This document shows positions 17,079-26,987 of a stretch of 53,020 nucleotides of DNA, one piece after another. The stretch spans positions 1-53,020 of the forward strand of contig CAUJHO010000031.1 of the NCBI GenBank assembly GCA_963205025.1, read 5' to 3'. This DNA comes from Pseudomonadota bacterium. Lineage in GTDB: Bacteria; Pseudomonadota; Alphaproteobacteria; Caulobacterales; Caulobacteraceae. How positions within the stretch are numbered: position 1 is the first letter of the stretch; every line of letters begins with the position of its first letter. A program made the position numbers and the translations under genes. The notes beneath the pieces were generated by a model, which was not told the DNA's origin, ran no database searches, and saw only the letters and a program-made list of their open reading frames with translations.

Positions 17079-17633
17079 ATGATCCAGTCTCCCCTGAAGT
17101 CGACCGCCATCGTCGTCGCCGCCGTCGCCATGATCGCTGCGGCGGGATGTACGCGCCGCGCGCCGGCCCCAACCCCCATGGAGCCCACCGCCCCGACCCA
17201 GCCGACCGGTCCGACAGGCCCGTCGGTGCCGACCGGCCCCGTCACGGGTGGCCAGATCGCGGCCGGATCGATCCGCGACTTCACCATCAATGTCGGCGAC
17301 CGGGTCTATTTCGACTTCGATTCCTATTCGATCCGCTCGGACGCCTCGCGCATTCTCGCCGCCCAGGCCGCCTGGCTGTCACGCTATCCGCAGGTTCAGG
17401 TCCGCATCGAGGGCAATGCCGACGAGCGCGGAACGCGGGAATACAACCTCGCCCTTGGGGCCCGCCGGGCCGAGGCGGTCCGCAGCTTCCTGATCGCCAA
17501 CGGCATTCCGGCCAGCCGCATCGACACCATCTCCTACGGCAAGGAGCGCCCGATCGCCTTCGGCTCGAACGAGCAGGCCTGGGCCCAGAACCGGAACGCC
17601 CACACCACCATCACGGGCGGCGCGCCTCAGTAA
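17079..17633 (+). CDS. pal: Pal, peptidoglycan-associated lipoprotein
   Basis: 184 residues. A lipoprotein signal peptide ends AAAGC with acylation at Cys24, followed by a Pro/Thr-rich tether (residues about 28-55) and an OmpA-like domain. That domain shows VYFDFDSYSIRSDA, IEGNADERGTREYNLALG (peptidoglycan-binding Asp and Arg) and GKERPIAFGSNEQ. Pal links the outer membrane to peptidoglycan and binds TolB. GAGAGGA precedes the ATG. The C-terminus QNRNAHTTI differs slightly from the common QNRRA form. Confidence 0.96.
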   Translation: MIQSPLKSTAIVVAAVAMIAAAGCTRRAPAPTPMEPTAPTQPTGPTGPSVPTGPVTGGQIAAGSIRDFTINVGDRVYFDFDSYSIRSDASRILAAQAAWLSRYPQVQVRIEGNADERGTREYNLALGARRAEAVRSFLIANGIPASRIDTISYGKERPIAFGSNEQAWAQNRNAHTTITGGAPQ

Positions 17634-17692
17634 CCTGTGAACGGCGCGTGCCGCCGCGCGCGCCGTCCGCCTTGCCTGGGAGGGGCCCAACC

Positions 17693-18592
17693 ATGACCCG
17701 GATGTCCTCGTCGCCGATCGGTCGGCTGGCGGTCGGCCTCGTCCCGACCCTGGCGCTGACGCTCGGCGCGGCGCTCGGTGCGGTCGTCGTCTCCGGCGGG
17801 CCGGCGGTCGCCCAGACACAGGTGCAGCCGCCGCCCATCGCCTGGGACGAACGGCGGCTCGAACGTCTGGACCGCAACGTCCGCCGGCTGGAGCGGGCCC
17901 TGACCCAGCGCAACGCCGCCGGCGATCCGGTCATCATCGAGGCCGACCCCGAGGTCGTGGCCCTGATGGGACGGGTCGATCTGATGGATCAGAGGCTGTC
18001 CGACCTGGAAGCCACCCTGGTTCGGATGAACAGCGAAACCGAACGGCTGACCGTCGAGCTCGAAGCCGCCGAGCGAGCCAATCGCGACCTGATCGGCCGT
18101 CTCGATGCCCTGACCCGCCAAGTGGCCGAGCTGGAGTCGGCCCGGGCCGAGGCCGAGGCGGCCGCCGTCGCTGACACCTCTTTGCAACCACGTTCCCCCA
18201 GCGGCTCGGACACCGGAGATTTTGACGCCGCCATGCGTCTGGTGCGCGACGGTGACACCGCCGCGGCGACCGAAGCCTTTGAACTGTTCATCGTCACCTG
18301 GCCCGAGAGCCCGCGGCTGGGCGAGGCCCACTATCGGCTGGCGGATCTGCTCGCCGGTGCCGACGATGCGGACGGGGCCGTCCAGGAGTATGCGCGCGCG
18401 CTACGCGGCTGGCCGGCGACCAACTGGGGGGCGGAAGCGACCCTCAGGCTGGCGGCCCTCCTGATGGGGACCAACCGCAATGAACAGGCCTGTCAGGCCC
18501 TTGGCGAGTTTGATCGGCGCTATGCCGAACGCGCCAGTGCCAACGGACGCGCCCGCGCCGGGCAGCTCCGCACCCAGGCCAGGTGCGGCTGA
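17693..18592 (+). CDS. cpoB: CpoB/YbgF, Tol-Pal-associated coiled-coil TPR protein
   Basis: 299 residues starting at ATG 17693 behind GGGAGGGG. There is a signal peptide (cleavage near AVAQ) and an N-terminal coiled coil (RRLERLDRNVRRLERAL, then MDQRLSDLEATLVRMNSETE through about residue 150). The C-terminal TPR block (about 180-295) contains FDAAMRLVRDGDTAAATEAF and GEAHYRLADLLAG. CpoB coordinates outer-membrane constriction with peptidoglycan synthesis. It closes the tol-pal cluster. Its end overlaps the GTG start of tilS by ten bases. Confidence 0.92.
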   Translation: MTRMSSSPIGRLAVGLVPTLALTLGAALGAVVVSGGPAVAQTQVQPPPIAWDERRLERLDRNVRRLERALTQRNAAGDPVIIEADPEVVALMGRVDLMDQRLSDLEATLVRMNSETERLTVELEAAERANRDLIGRLDALTRQVAELESARAEAEAAAVADTSLQPRSPSGSDTGDFDAAMRLVRDGDTAAATEAFELFIVTWPESPRLGEAHYRLADLLAGADDADGAVQEYARALRGWPATNWGAEATLRLAALLMGTNRNEQACQALGEFDRRYAERASANGRARAGQLRTQARCG

Positions 18593-19821
18593 CCCCGGAC
18601 GGCCTGGAGGCGGCCCGGACACGTCTGGACCGCTATCTTTCGACCGGGCTCGCCGCCCCCGTCGCCGTGGCCGTGTCCGGCGGCAGCGATTCCCTGGCCC
18701 TGATGCACCTGGCCGCCGCCTGGGCAGAGCGGCAAGGTCGCCGTCTGCTGGTGCTGAGCGTGGATCACGGGCTGAACCCCGACGGACCGTTGTGGAATGC
18801 CCGGGTGGCCAAAGCCGCCCACCGACTGGGCGCCGACTGGCGCGGCCTGGCCTGGTCCGGCCCGAAGCCTGTGACCGGCCTCCCCGCCGCCGCCCGACAG
18901 GCTCGCCACGAACTGCTGGCTGAGGCGGCTCGTCAGGCCGGGGCTTACGTCATCCTGATGGGCCACACCGCCGATGACGTCGCCGAGGCCGACTGGATGC
19001 GCGCCCAGGGCACGCCTCTAGGTCGTCTGCGCGCCTGGAGGCCCTCGCCCGTCTGGCCGCAGGGGCGGGGCCTGATGCTGCTGCGGCCGCTGCTCGACAT
19101 CCGCCGCCAGGCGCTGCGGGACTGGCTCGGCGCGCAGGGTCTGGCCTGGGTCGATGATCCGGCCAATGTCGACCCACGCTTCCAGCGCAGCCGGGCCAGG
19201 GCGGCGCGGCCCGAGCCGGGTCCTCTCGCCGACGACGCTTTGCCGGCCTGCGATCTCGTCTGCGAGGCCGCCTCAGGCCTGATCCGGGGACCGCTGGAGA
19301 CGCCTTGGCTGGCTCAGGCCCTGGCGACGGCATCGGGCCGCTCCGACCTGCCGGGCCCCCCGGCCGTCGCGCGCCTGCGCGCGCGCCTGGCCGGCGGAAC
19401 CCCCCGGGGCGTGCTGGGGGGCGCGCGGATCGACGTCCGCGCCGACGGCTTGGTGTTCAGCCGCGAGCCGGGCCGCCGCCCGCCCGAGGATCTGCATCTG
19501 GTGCCGGGGCAGGACCAGGTCTGGGACGGGCGTTTCGCGGTGCGGGCGACGGTGCCCGGCTGGTGCATTGGCTCGGCCCAGGGCCGTCGCGCGCGGCTGT
19601 CGACCGACGATCGGCGCGTCCTGGCACAATTGCCGGCGGCGGCGCGGGTCTGTCACCCTGTGCTGTTTCAGCACGACGACGCCAGCCCGCATCTTGCATC
19701 GGCGGATGTCGAGGTGGCCTGCCTGGTCCCGGGGCGTCTCAGCTTGGCGACCGGGCAGGTCAATTCGGAGGATGAACTGGCCGCCGCGCCATGGCGTGAA
19801 CCCAATCGTCATCCTATCTAG
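18583..19821 (+). CDS. tilS: tRNA(Ile)-lysidine synthetase TilS
   Basis: 412 residues with GTG start at 18583, overlapping cpoB. The PP-loop SGGSDS lies at residues 32-37. The following NTPase elements are present: [23 protein letters not shown] and [18 protein letters not shown], then [15 protein letters not shown]. TilS converts the wobble C34 of tRNA-Ile(CAU) to lysidine with ATP and lysine and is essential. The C-terminal half is divergent and Arg/Ala-rich, common in this order. The cpoB-tilS-ftsH order is a conserved alphaproteobacterial arrangement. Confidence 0.95.
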   Translation: MRLTPDGLEAARTRLDRYLSTGLAAPVAVAVSGGSDSLALMHLAAAWAERQGRRLLVLSVDHGLNPDGPLWNARVAKAAHRLGADWRGLAWSGPKPVTGLPAAARQARHELLAEAARQAGAYVILMGHTADDVAEADWMRAQGTPLGRLRAWRPSPVWPQGRGLMLLRPLLDIRRQALRDWLGAQGLAWVDDPANVDPRFQRSRARAARPEPGPLADDALPACDLVCEAASGLIRGPLETPWLAQALATASGRSDLPGPPAVARLRARLAGGTPRGVLGGARIDVRADGLVFSREPGRRPPEDLHLVPGQDQVWDGRFAVRATVPGWCIGSAQGRRARLSTDDRRVLAQLPAAARVCHPVLFQHDDASPHLASADVEVACLVPGRLSLATGQVNSEDELAAAPWREPNRHPI

Positions 19822-19868
19822 GGCTAGATCGGGCGAACCAACGCTCACGAACGACGTCGAGGACAGGA

Positions 19869-21779
<1,911 letters not shown>

Positions 21780-21795
21780 CCGGCCGCCTGTCCAT

Positions 21796-21821
21796 ACCCG
21801 CCCGGGATGGCCCGGGCGGGT
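21796..21821 (+). terminator. Strong GC hairpin after ftsH
   Basis: ACCCGCCCGGG and CCCGGGCGGGT form a perfect 11-bp stem around a four-base ATGG loop, 17 bases after the ftsH stop. There is no T tract, so termination may be rho-assisted, or the hairpin may protect the 3' end. Confidence 0.6.
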
Positions 21822-21879
21822 CGATACCCATCGTCAGTCCGCATGCGCCTGACCTGTCGTCGCAAGCGAGGCCGCCGGC

Positions 21880-21925
21880 TATAATGGAATTCCGATAGAC
21901 TGGTTTACATATTAAACAGGTCTAT
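21880..21925 (+). promoter_or_regulatory. Promoter -10 plus 31-bp dyad operator for the acyltransferase gene
   Basis: A consensus TATAAT lies at 21880-21885. Ten bases later starts a 31-bp dyad (21895-21925): ATAGAC-2-GTTTA, a five-base centre, then TAAAC-2-GTCTAT. All 11 specified pairs match. It is the most AT-rich stretch in the neighbourhood and sits where the transcript would begin, 33 bases upstream of the acyltransferase ATG. The spaced half-sites resemble TetR-family operators in general form. No TetR gene is adjacent. The -35 hexamer is weak. Confidence 0.6.
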
Positions 21926-21958
21926 GTATGACCGCTCTCCATATCTAGGGGGGAGCCC

Positions 21959-23179
21959 ATGTCCAGTTCCATGCCTGCGCCAACCGAACGCCTGCACAGC
22001 CTCGATGCCCTCAGGGGCGGAGCGCTTCTGCTCGGCGTCGTCCTTCACGCCAGCCTGGCCTTCTTTCCCGAGCAGACCTGGATCGTGGCCGACAACAGCC
22101 GCTCGATTGGAGCGGCCTGGATCTTCTTTGCGATCCATCTGTTCCGCATGACCGCCTTCTTCATGATCTCCGGCCTATTCGCCCACATGATGCTGGCCCG
22201 TCGCGGTTGGGTCGGCTTTGCGCGTGACAGGCTGATCCGTATCGTCGGGCCGCTCGCGGCCTTCTGGACGCCGGTCATGGCCGGCATCATCACCGCCCTG
22301 GTGTGGAACGCACATATTCAGGGATGGGTCACGCCGGGTGCGGAACCGCCGCCGCCGCCGAGCTACGACTGGACCAACTTTCCACTGACCCATCTGTGGT
22401 TCCTCTATGTCCTGGCCCTCTTTTATACGGCCATGCTGGTACTGCGGTTTCCGTTTGCCGTGCTGGATCGCAGCGGGGCCTGGGGCCGGATCGTCGACCG
22501 CCTGACCGGGATCCTGATCGGCCCGTGGACGCCGGCGATCCTGGCCGCGCCCCTGGCGGTGGCCTGCTGGCTCGATCCGGCGTGGATCGCCTTCTTTGCC
22601 GTGCCGACGCCGGATGAGGGGCTGGTACCCGACACCGCCGCCCTGGTCGGCTTCGGCCTGGCGTTCGGACTGGGCTTTCTGCTGGACCGTCGCCGCGACC
22701 TGCTCACCCGCATCGCCTATTGGTCGCCGGTGTTTCTTGGCGTCGGCTTCGGCACCGGCGTCACCGCCTACATCCTGGCCGGCGGCCCCGACATCACCCC
22801 GATGGTCGAGCCGACGATGGCCAAGGCCCTGGTGGCCGGCTTCATCGCCCTGTCGGTCTATGCTTCGGCGCTAGCGGCCATGGGCCTGTGCGTTCGCTTC
22901 CTGTCGGGACACAGCCCGGTCCGGCGCTATCTCGCCGACAGTTCCTACTGGGTCTATATCCTGCACCTGCCGCTGGTGATGCTGGCCCAGGTATGGATTC
23001 AGGCCTGGCCGGGGCCCTGGTGGCTCAAGATGGCCGGCGTGTCGCTCGGCGTCCTTGCGGTCTGCCTGGTGTCCTACGAGCTCGCGGTCCGGCACAGCTT
23101 TCTGGGCCGCTGGCTGAACGGACGCCGCATCCCCTGGCGTCGGCCACCGAGCGAAGCCGGCACCGAACGCTCCGAATAG
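21959..23179 (+). CDS. Membrane acyltransferase family 3 protein (OpgC/OafA-like)
   Basis: 406 residues with about ten membrane helices. The family start is clear: RLHSLDALRGGALLLGVVLHA, with the R-x10-H catalytic region typical of acyltransferase 3 proteins, which O-acylate sugars or glucans using a cytoplasmic acyl donor. Later elements include MISGLFAHMMLARRGWVGFARDRLIRI, characteristic of the OpgC/glucan-modifying branch, and the C-terminal DSSYWVYILHLPLVM. GGGGGAG lies just upstream of the ATG. It is monocistronic or leads into the next membrane gene 60 bases on. Its expression is probably controlled by the upstream dyad. Confidence 0.85.
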   Translation: MSSSMPAPTERLHSLDALRGGALLLGVVLHASLAFFPEQTWIVADNSRSIGAAWIFFAIHLFRMTAFFMISGLFAHMMLARRGWVGFARDRLIRIVGPLAAFWTPVMAGIITALVWNAHIQGWVTPGAEPPPPPSYDWTNFPLTHLWFLYVLALFYTAMLVLRFPFAVLDRSGAWGRIVDRLTGILIGPWTPAILAAPLAVACWLDPAWIAFFAVPTPDEGLVPDTAALVGFGLAFGLGFLLDRRRDLLTRIAYWSPVFLGVGFGTGVTAYILAGGPDITPMVEPTMAKALVAGFIALSVYASALAAMGLCVRFLSGHSPVRRYLADSSYWVYILHLPLVMLAQVWIQAWPGPWWLKMAGVSLGVLAVCLVSYELAVRHSFLGRWLNGRRIPWRRPPSEAGTERSE

Positions 23180-23239
23180 CTTGCCAACGACGGCCGGCTC
23201 GTCCACCTCGGACAGAGCCGGCCAACGGAGCCAGAATCC

Positions 23240-23881
23240 ATGACCAAGAAACCCACGGCTCAGTCCGCCGAAGCTGATCTGGCCTTCCTGCGATCCATCG
23301 TGGAGGGGGATCCGCGTCCGCCGATGACCCTGGCCATCTGCTATCTGGCCGGGGGTTTGCTCTACGGGATCCAGTGCCTGTTCCATCTCGGCCAGGTGCT
23401 CGGCCTGGTACGCTGGCCCGATCTGGCCAGTCTGATCTTCGTCGTGGGGATCACGGTCGCGTTCCTGGCCATCCTGACCTGGGCCATTCTGACCGACCGA
23501 AAATCCGGTGCCGGCCAGCGGGGTCCGTCGAGCAGCCGCACGCTCAACGCCGCCTTCAGCGCCACCGGCATGACCAACGCCGCCGTCGTCATCATCTTTG
23601 CCGTCGGGGCGATCCGGGACGGCGACTTCTCCATCTGGCTCTATTACGCGGCCATCGTCTTCGCGCTTCAGGCCGCTGCCTGGTACGTCTCCTGGCTCAT
23701 TCGGAAGAAGGGCTGGATGCTGGCCACGGCACTCGGCGGATGGGCTACGGCGGTGGCGCTGGGTGTCCTGGTGCGCGAGCCTTTCTGGTATCTGGTCGTC
23801 TGCACGATGGCCCTGTTCCTGCTGTTTGCCCTGCCAGGGTGGCATATGTTCCGGCTCGCACGCGCACCGCGGGAGGGCTGA
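23240..23881 (+). CDS. Multi-TM hypothetical protein linked to a winged-helix regulator
   Basis: 213 residues. A hydrophilic N-terminus (AEADLAFLRSIVEGD) precedes six to seven membrane helices near 38-58, 68-95, 112-135, 143-165, 168-185 and 188-205. GGAG lies nine bases upstream of the ATG. Its stop is eight bases before the small winged-helix gene, so the two are likely cotranscribed. No recognised function. The pairing of an N-terminal amphipathic segment with a DNA-binding neighbour suggests a membrane modulator of that regulator, which is inference only. Confidence 0.7.
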   Translation: MTKKPTAQSAEADLAFLRSIVEGDPRPPMTLAICYLAGGLLYGIQCLFHLGQVLGLVRWPDLASLIFVVGITVAFLAILTWAILTDRKSGAGQRGPSSSRTLNAAFSATGMTNAAVVIIFAVGAIRDGDFSIWLYYAAIVFALQAAAWYVSWLIRKKGWMLATALGGWATAVALGVLVREPFWYLVVCTMALFLLFALPGWHMFRLARAPREG

Positions 23882-23889
23882 GATCGGCC

Positions 23890-24192
23890 ATGGGCCTGTC
23901 CGAACTCGGAAAGATTGATGAGGTCATTCACGGGCGGCTGCGCCTGGGGATCATGGTCTATCTGGCCGATGCCGACACCGCCGAGTTCACCGAGCTGAAG
24001 GCGGCGCTGGAAGCCACCCAGGGCAATCTGTCGGTGCATCTGAAGAAGCTGGAAGAGGCCGGCTATGTCTCCATCACCAAGAGCTTCCGCGACAACAAGC
24101 CCCTGACCCAGGCCGCCATCACCCCGGCCGGACGCCGGGCCTTCGCCGCCTATCTGGAGGCCATCGGCAATCTCATCGGCGGGCGTGGCTGA
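23890..24192 (+). CDS. Winged-helix transcriptional regulator (ArsR/MarR-like, 100 aa)
   Basis: A compact winged helix fills the protein. IDEVIHGRLRLGIMVYLADA is helix 1, FTELKAALEATQGNLSVHLKKLEEAG is the helix-turn-helix with its recognition helix, and YVSITKSFRDNKPLTQAAIT is the wing, followed by the helix AGRRAFAAYLEAIGNL, which probably dimerises. No metal-binding cysteines are present. The last base of its stop is the first base of folP (ATGA-type junction at 24192), so it is translationally coupled to folP, while the membrane protein lies just upstream. Confidence 0.88.
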   Translation: MGLSELGKIDEVIHGRLRLGIMVYLADADTAEFTELKAALEATQGNLSVHLKKLEEAGYVSITKSFRDNKPLTQAAITPAGRRAFAAYLEAIGNLIGGRG

Positions 24193-24992
24193 TGCGGCCC
24201 CAGGTGATGGGCATCGTCAATGCCACGCCCGACAGCTTCTCGGACGGGGGCCGGTTCAACAGCACGGACCGGGCGCTCGACCATGCCCTGAAGCTGATCG
24301 CCGACGGTGCGGACATTCTCGACATCGGGGGTGAAAGCACCCGCCCGGGGGCCCAGCCGGTCACGCCGGCCGAAGAACTGGATCGGGTGGTTCCCCTGAT
24401 TGCCGCGATCCGCACCCGCTGGGCCGGCCCCCTGTCGATCGACACCATGAAGCCGGAGGTGGCCCGGGCTGCGGTCGCCGCCGGTGCCACGGTGTGGAAT
24501 GACGTCACCGCCCTGAGCTTCTCGCCCGACAGCCCGGCGGTCGCGGCCGACCTCGGTTGTTTTGTCGTGCTCATGCACATGCGGGGCGAACCTCGAACCA
24601 TGCAGGACGCCCCGACCTATGGGAACGTGGTGGCGGAGGTGGCCGCAGATCTGACGGCCCGGGCCGCAGCGGCGATGGCGGCGGGGGTCGCTCGCGCGCG
24701 CATATGGCTGGACCCCGGTATTGGCTTCGGCAAGACGGCGGACCACAATCTGACCCTGACGGCGCGGCTGGACGAACTGACGGCGCTGGGCTTTCCCCTC
24801 GTCTATGGGGCCAGCCGCAAACGCACGATCCAGGCGCTCGATCCGATGGCGACCGATCCCGGCGACCGGCTGGGCGGATCGCTGGCCCTGGCGCTGGAAG
24901 CCACACGGCGCGGAGCCGCCGTGGTCCGGGTCCATGATGTTCGCGAGACCGTGCAGGCGCTCAGGCTTCTGGAAGCCCTGACCGAAATCTAG
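24192..24992 (+). CDS. folP: Dihydropteroate synthase
   Basis: 266 residues. It joins p-aminobenzoate to dihydropterin pyrophosphate in folate synthesis, the sulfonamide target. Signatures are MGIVNATPDSFSDGGRF (the flexible loop), DIGGESTRPGA, DTMKPEVARAAVAAGA, MHMRGEPRTMQ, WLDPGIGFGKT and YGASRKRTI. All are intact and length is normal. The start overlaps the upstream regulator by one base. Its stop TAG shares CTA with the stop of the convergent pilin gene (24989-24992). A glmM gene, the usual folP neighbour in some bacteria, is absent. Confidence 0.97.
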   Translation: MRPQVMGIVNATPDSFSDGGRFNSTDRALDHALKLIADGADILDIGGESTRPGAQPVTPAEELDRVVPLIAAIRTRWAGPLSIDTMKPEVARAAVAAGATVWNDVTALSFSPDSPAVAADLGCFVVLMHMRGEPRTMQDAPTYGNVVAEVAADLTARAAAAMAAGVARARIWLDPGIGFGKTADHNLTLTARLDELTALGFPLVYGASRKRTIQALDPMATDPGDRLGGSLALALEATRRGAAVVRVHDVRETVQALRLLEALTEI

Positions 24993-25180
24993 CTCGAAGC
25001 GTCGCCGGAAATTGCGCCTGACACGGCATTCATGGCGCGGTTGAACACGCCAGTGCCCTCTTCGGCAAAGGCCGTGAGACTGCCGATGATGGCGATCGCC
25101 ATCAGGGCCACAATCAGCCCGTACTCAATGGCGGTGGCCCCGCTCCGGTCTTTGAGAAGCCGACGGATCAGACGTCGCAT
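24989..25180 (-). CDS. Flp-family type IVb pilin
   Basis: 63 residues with the Flp prepilin layout: a basic leader MRRLIRRLLKDRSG ending in Gly, then mature ATAIEYGLIVALMAIAIIGS with the Glu-Tyr pair at +5/+6 and a hydrophobic assembly helix. It is processed by a CpaA/TadV-type peptidase and assembled by a Tad system. No cpa/tad gene lies nearby, so this is an orphan pilin. It sits 17 bases downstream of mutT on the same strand and its stop overlaps that of convergent folP. Confidence 0.92.
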   Translation of the reverse strand: MRRLIRRLLKDRSGATAIEYGLIVALMAIAIIGSLTAFAEEGTGVFNRAMNAVSGAISGDASS

Positions 25181-25197
25181 TCTCCGCCCCCTTTGTA

Positions 25198-25602
25198 TCA
25201 GAGCAGGTCGCGCAGATAGGCGACCAGCGGCAGGTCTGCCGGCGGCATGGGATATTCAGCCAAGCGGTTCGGCCGAACCCAGGCCAAGGCCGCGTGGTGA
25301 CGCTGGGTCACGACGCCGTCCCATCTCCGGCATAGCCACAATGGCATGAGAAGATGAAAAGAGTCGTAAGCGTGGCTGGCGAAGACGAAGGGAGCCAGAC
25401 AGGCTTCCTTGACCTGGATGCCCAGTTCTTCGTCCAGTTCGCGGATCAGGGCCTCTTCGGGCCGCTCGCCCGGCTCGACCTTGCCGCCGGGAAACTCCCA
25501 CAGGCCGGCCAGATGCTTGCCCTCGGGCCGCTGGCCGATCAGCACCCGGCCATCGACATCGACCAGGGCCGCCGCGGCGACGAGGACGATGGGCACGGTC
25601 AT
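25198..25602 (-). CDS. mutT: MutT-type 8-oxo-dGTP diphosphatase (Nudix)
   Basis: 134 residues. The Nudix box reads GGKVEPGE then RPEEALI then RELDEELGI, with all catalytic glutamates. RVLIGQRPEGKHLAGLWEF at residues 19-37 is the MutT-specific stretch. It hydrolyses oxidised dGTP to keep it out of DNA. The start at 25602 overlaps the argJ stop by four bases, showing coupling; an in-frame upstream start would extend deep into argJ. argJ-mutT adjacency is common in alphaproteobacteria. Confidence 0.93.
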   Translation of the reverse strand: MTVPIVLVAAAALVDVDGRVLIGQRPEGKHLAGLWEFPGGKVEPGERPEEALIRELDEELGIQVKEACLAPFVFASHAYDSFHLLMPLWLCRRWDGVVTQRHHAALAWVRPNRLAEYPMPPADLPLVAYLRDLL

Positions 25603-26987
25603 GAGCGATAGTCGCCGTTGATCTCGATATAGCCCTTGGTCAGGTCGCAGGTCCAAACCGCCGCATGGCCGCGCCCGACCCCGACATCGACGCTGATCTC
25701 CAGTTCGGGCCGTTTCATGTAGGCGCTCATCTTGCCTTCGTCGTAGCTGGGCGCCGGCGCGCCGTCGACAGCGGCCAGGTGCGGGCCGAACCTGATGGCC
25801 AGACGATCGCGGCTGACCGGTTCCTCGGTCTTGCCGACGGCCATGACGATCCGGCCCCAGTTGGCGTCCTCGCCGGCGATGGCGGTCTTGACCAGGGGAC
25901 TTTCGGCGATCGACTTGGCGATCTTGCGGGCCGAGGCCGGGCTGGCCGCGCCCGAGACCTGGACCTTGACGAATTTGGTCGCGCCCTCACCGTCGCGCAC
26001 CAGCTGATGCGCCAGGCTCAGCAGCACCTTCTCCAGCTTGGCCGAAAAGTCCGCCAGGCGACGGTCGCCGACCCGGCCGATCCGCGGGGCCCCCGACTGG
26101 CCGGTGGCGAACAGCAGGCAGGTGTCATTGGTCGAGGTGTCCCCGTCGACTGTCACCGAGTTGAAAGTCGAGCGGACATGCAGCGACAACAGCGAGCGCA
26201 GCACGCCGGGCGACAGGGCCGCGTCCGTAAAGACAAAGCCCAGCATCGTCGCCATGTCCGGCGCGATCATGCCTGAGCCCTTGGCAATGCCGGCGATGCG
26301 GACCTTCACCCCCTCGATTTCGGCCTCGGCATAGGCCCCCTTTGGAAAGGTGTCGGTGGTCATGATGGCCCCGGCGGCCTCGTCCCAGTGTCCCGGCTTC
26401 AGGCCCTGGCTGATTTCGGGAAGCTTGGCGGTGATCTTGCGGTCGTCCAGCACCACCCCGATCACCCCGGTCGAGGCCAGCAGGACATCGCGCTGGCGGC
26501 AGTCGAACCGCTTGGCGACCTCCGAGGCCGTGCGCCGCGCCGCATCCGCCCCTGGTCGGCCGGTAAAGGCATTGGCGCAGCCGGCATTGATCACCAGCGC
26601 CCGGACGTCGTCGCCCCCGGTCCCCCCGAGCTGGCGCTTGCACCAGTCGACGGGGGCCGAGCCGATCTTGTGGCGCGTGAAGACGCCCGCCGCAGTCGTG
26701 CCCTCGGCCAGCCGGAACACCACCAGGTCAGGCCGATCATGCTTGTAGAAGCCGGCCCGGGCGACCGCGACCTCAACCCCGGCGATGGGCTTCATGCGCG
26801 GAAAGGGCACCGCCAGGGGCGACACGGCCAGGCCGGGTTTGCCCGGGGTCGCCGGCGCGGCTCCGGCCTTCTGGCCCGAGGCCTTCTTGATGGCACTGGT
26901 CAGGGGATCGAGTGCGCGCTCCAGCGTCTGACCGACAGCCTTGGCCCCCTGGCGCACACCGCCCGACTTCTGCGATCCGCCGCTCAT
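25599..26987 (-). CDS. argJ: Bifunctional glutamate N-acetyltransferase / amino-acid acetyltransferase ArgJ
   Basis: 462 residues. It recycles the acetyl group of N-acetylornithine onto glutamate in arginine synthesis. The autoproteolysis site is in APDMATMLGF, with Thr247 as nucleophile after cleavage into alpha and beta chains. SVTVDGDTSTNDTCLLFATG and the terminal KGYIEINGDYRS are family hallmarks. Homology begins near SPLAVPFPRMKPIAGV (about residue 55). The preceding ~50 residues (SGGSQKSGG, KKASGQKAG) are an extra basic, low-complexity extension. The ATG at 26987 overlaps the PPIase stop. Met65 (26795) is possible but would truncate conserved sequence. Confidence 0.96.
   Translation of the reverse strand: MSGGSQKSGGVRQGAKAVGQTLERALDPLTSAIKKASGQKAGAAPATPGKPGLAVSPLAVPFPRMKPIAGVEVAVARAGFYKHDRPDLVVFRLAEGTTAAGVFTRHKIGSAPVDWCKRQLGGTGGDDVRALVINAGCANAFTGRPGADAARRTASEVAKRFDCRQRDVLLASTGVIGVVLDDRKITAKLPEISQGLKPGHWDEAAGAIMTTDTFPKGAYAEAEIEGVKVRIAGIAKGSGMIAPDMATMLGFVFTDAALSPGVLRSLLSLHVRSTFNSVTVDGDTSTNDTCLLFATGQSGAPRIGRVGDRRLADFSAKLEKVLLSLAHQLVRDGEGATKFVKVQVSGAASPASARKIAKSIAESPLVKTAIAGEDANWGRIVMAVGKTEEPVSRDRLAIRFGPHLAAVDGAPAPSYDEGKMSAYMKRPELEISVDVGVGRGHAAVWTCDLTKGYIEINGDYRS

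Noticed and set aside
21905..22138. Minus-strand ORF over the acyltransferase promoter
   Set aside because: It runs through the dyad operator and the acyltransferase 5' end and has no ribosome site.
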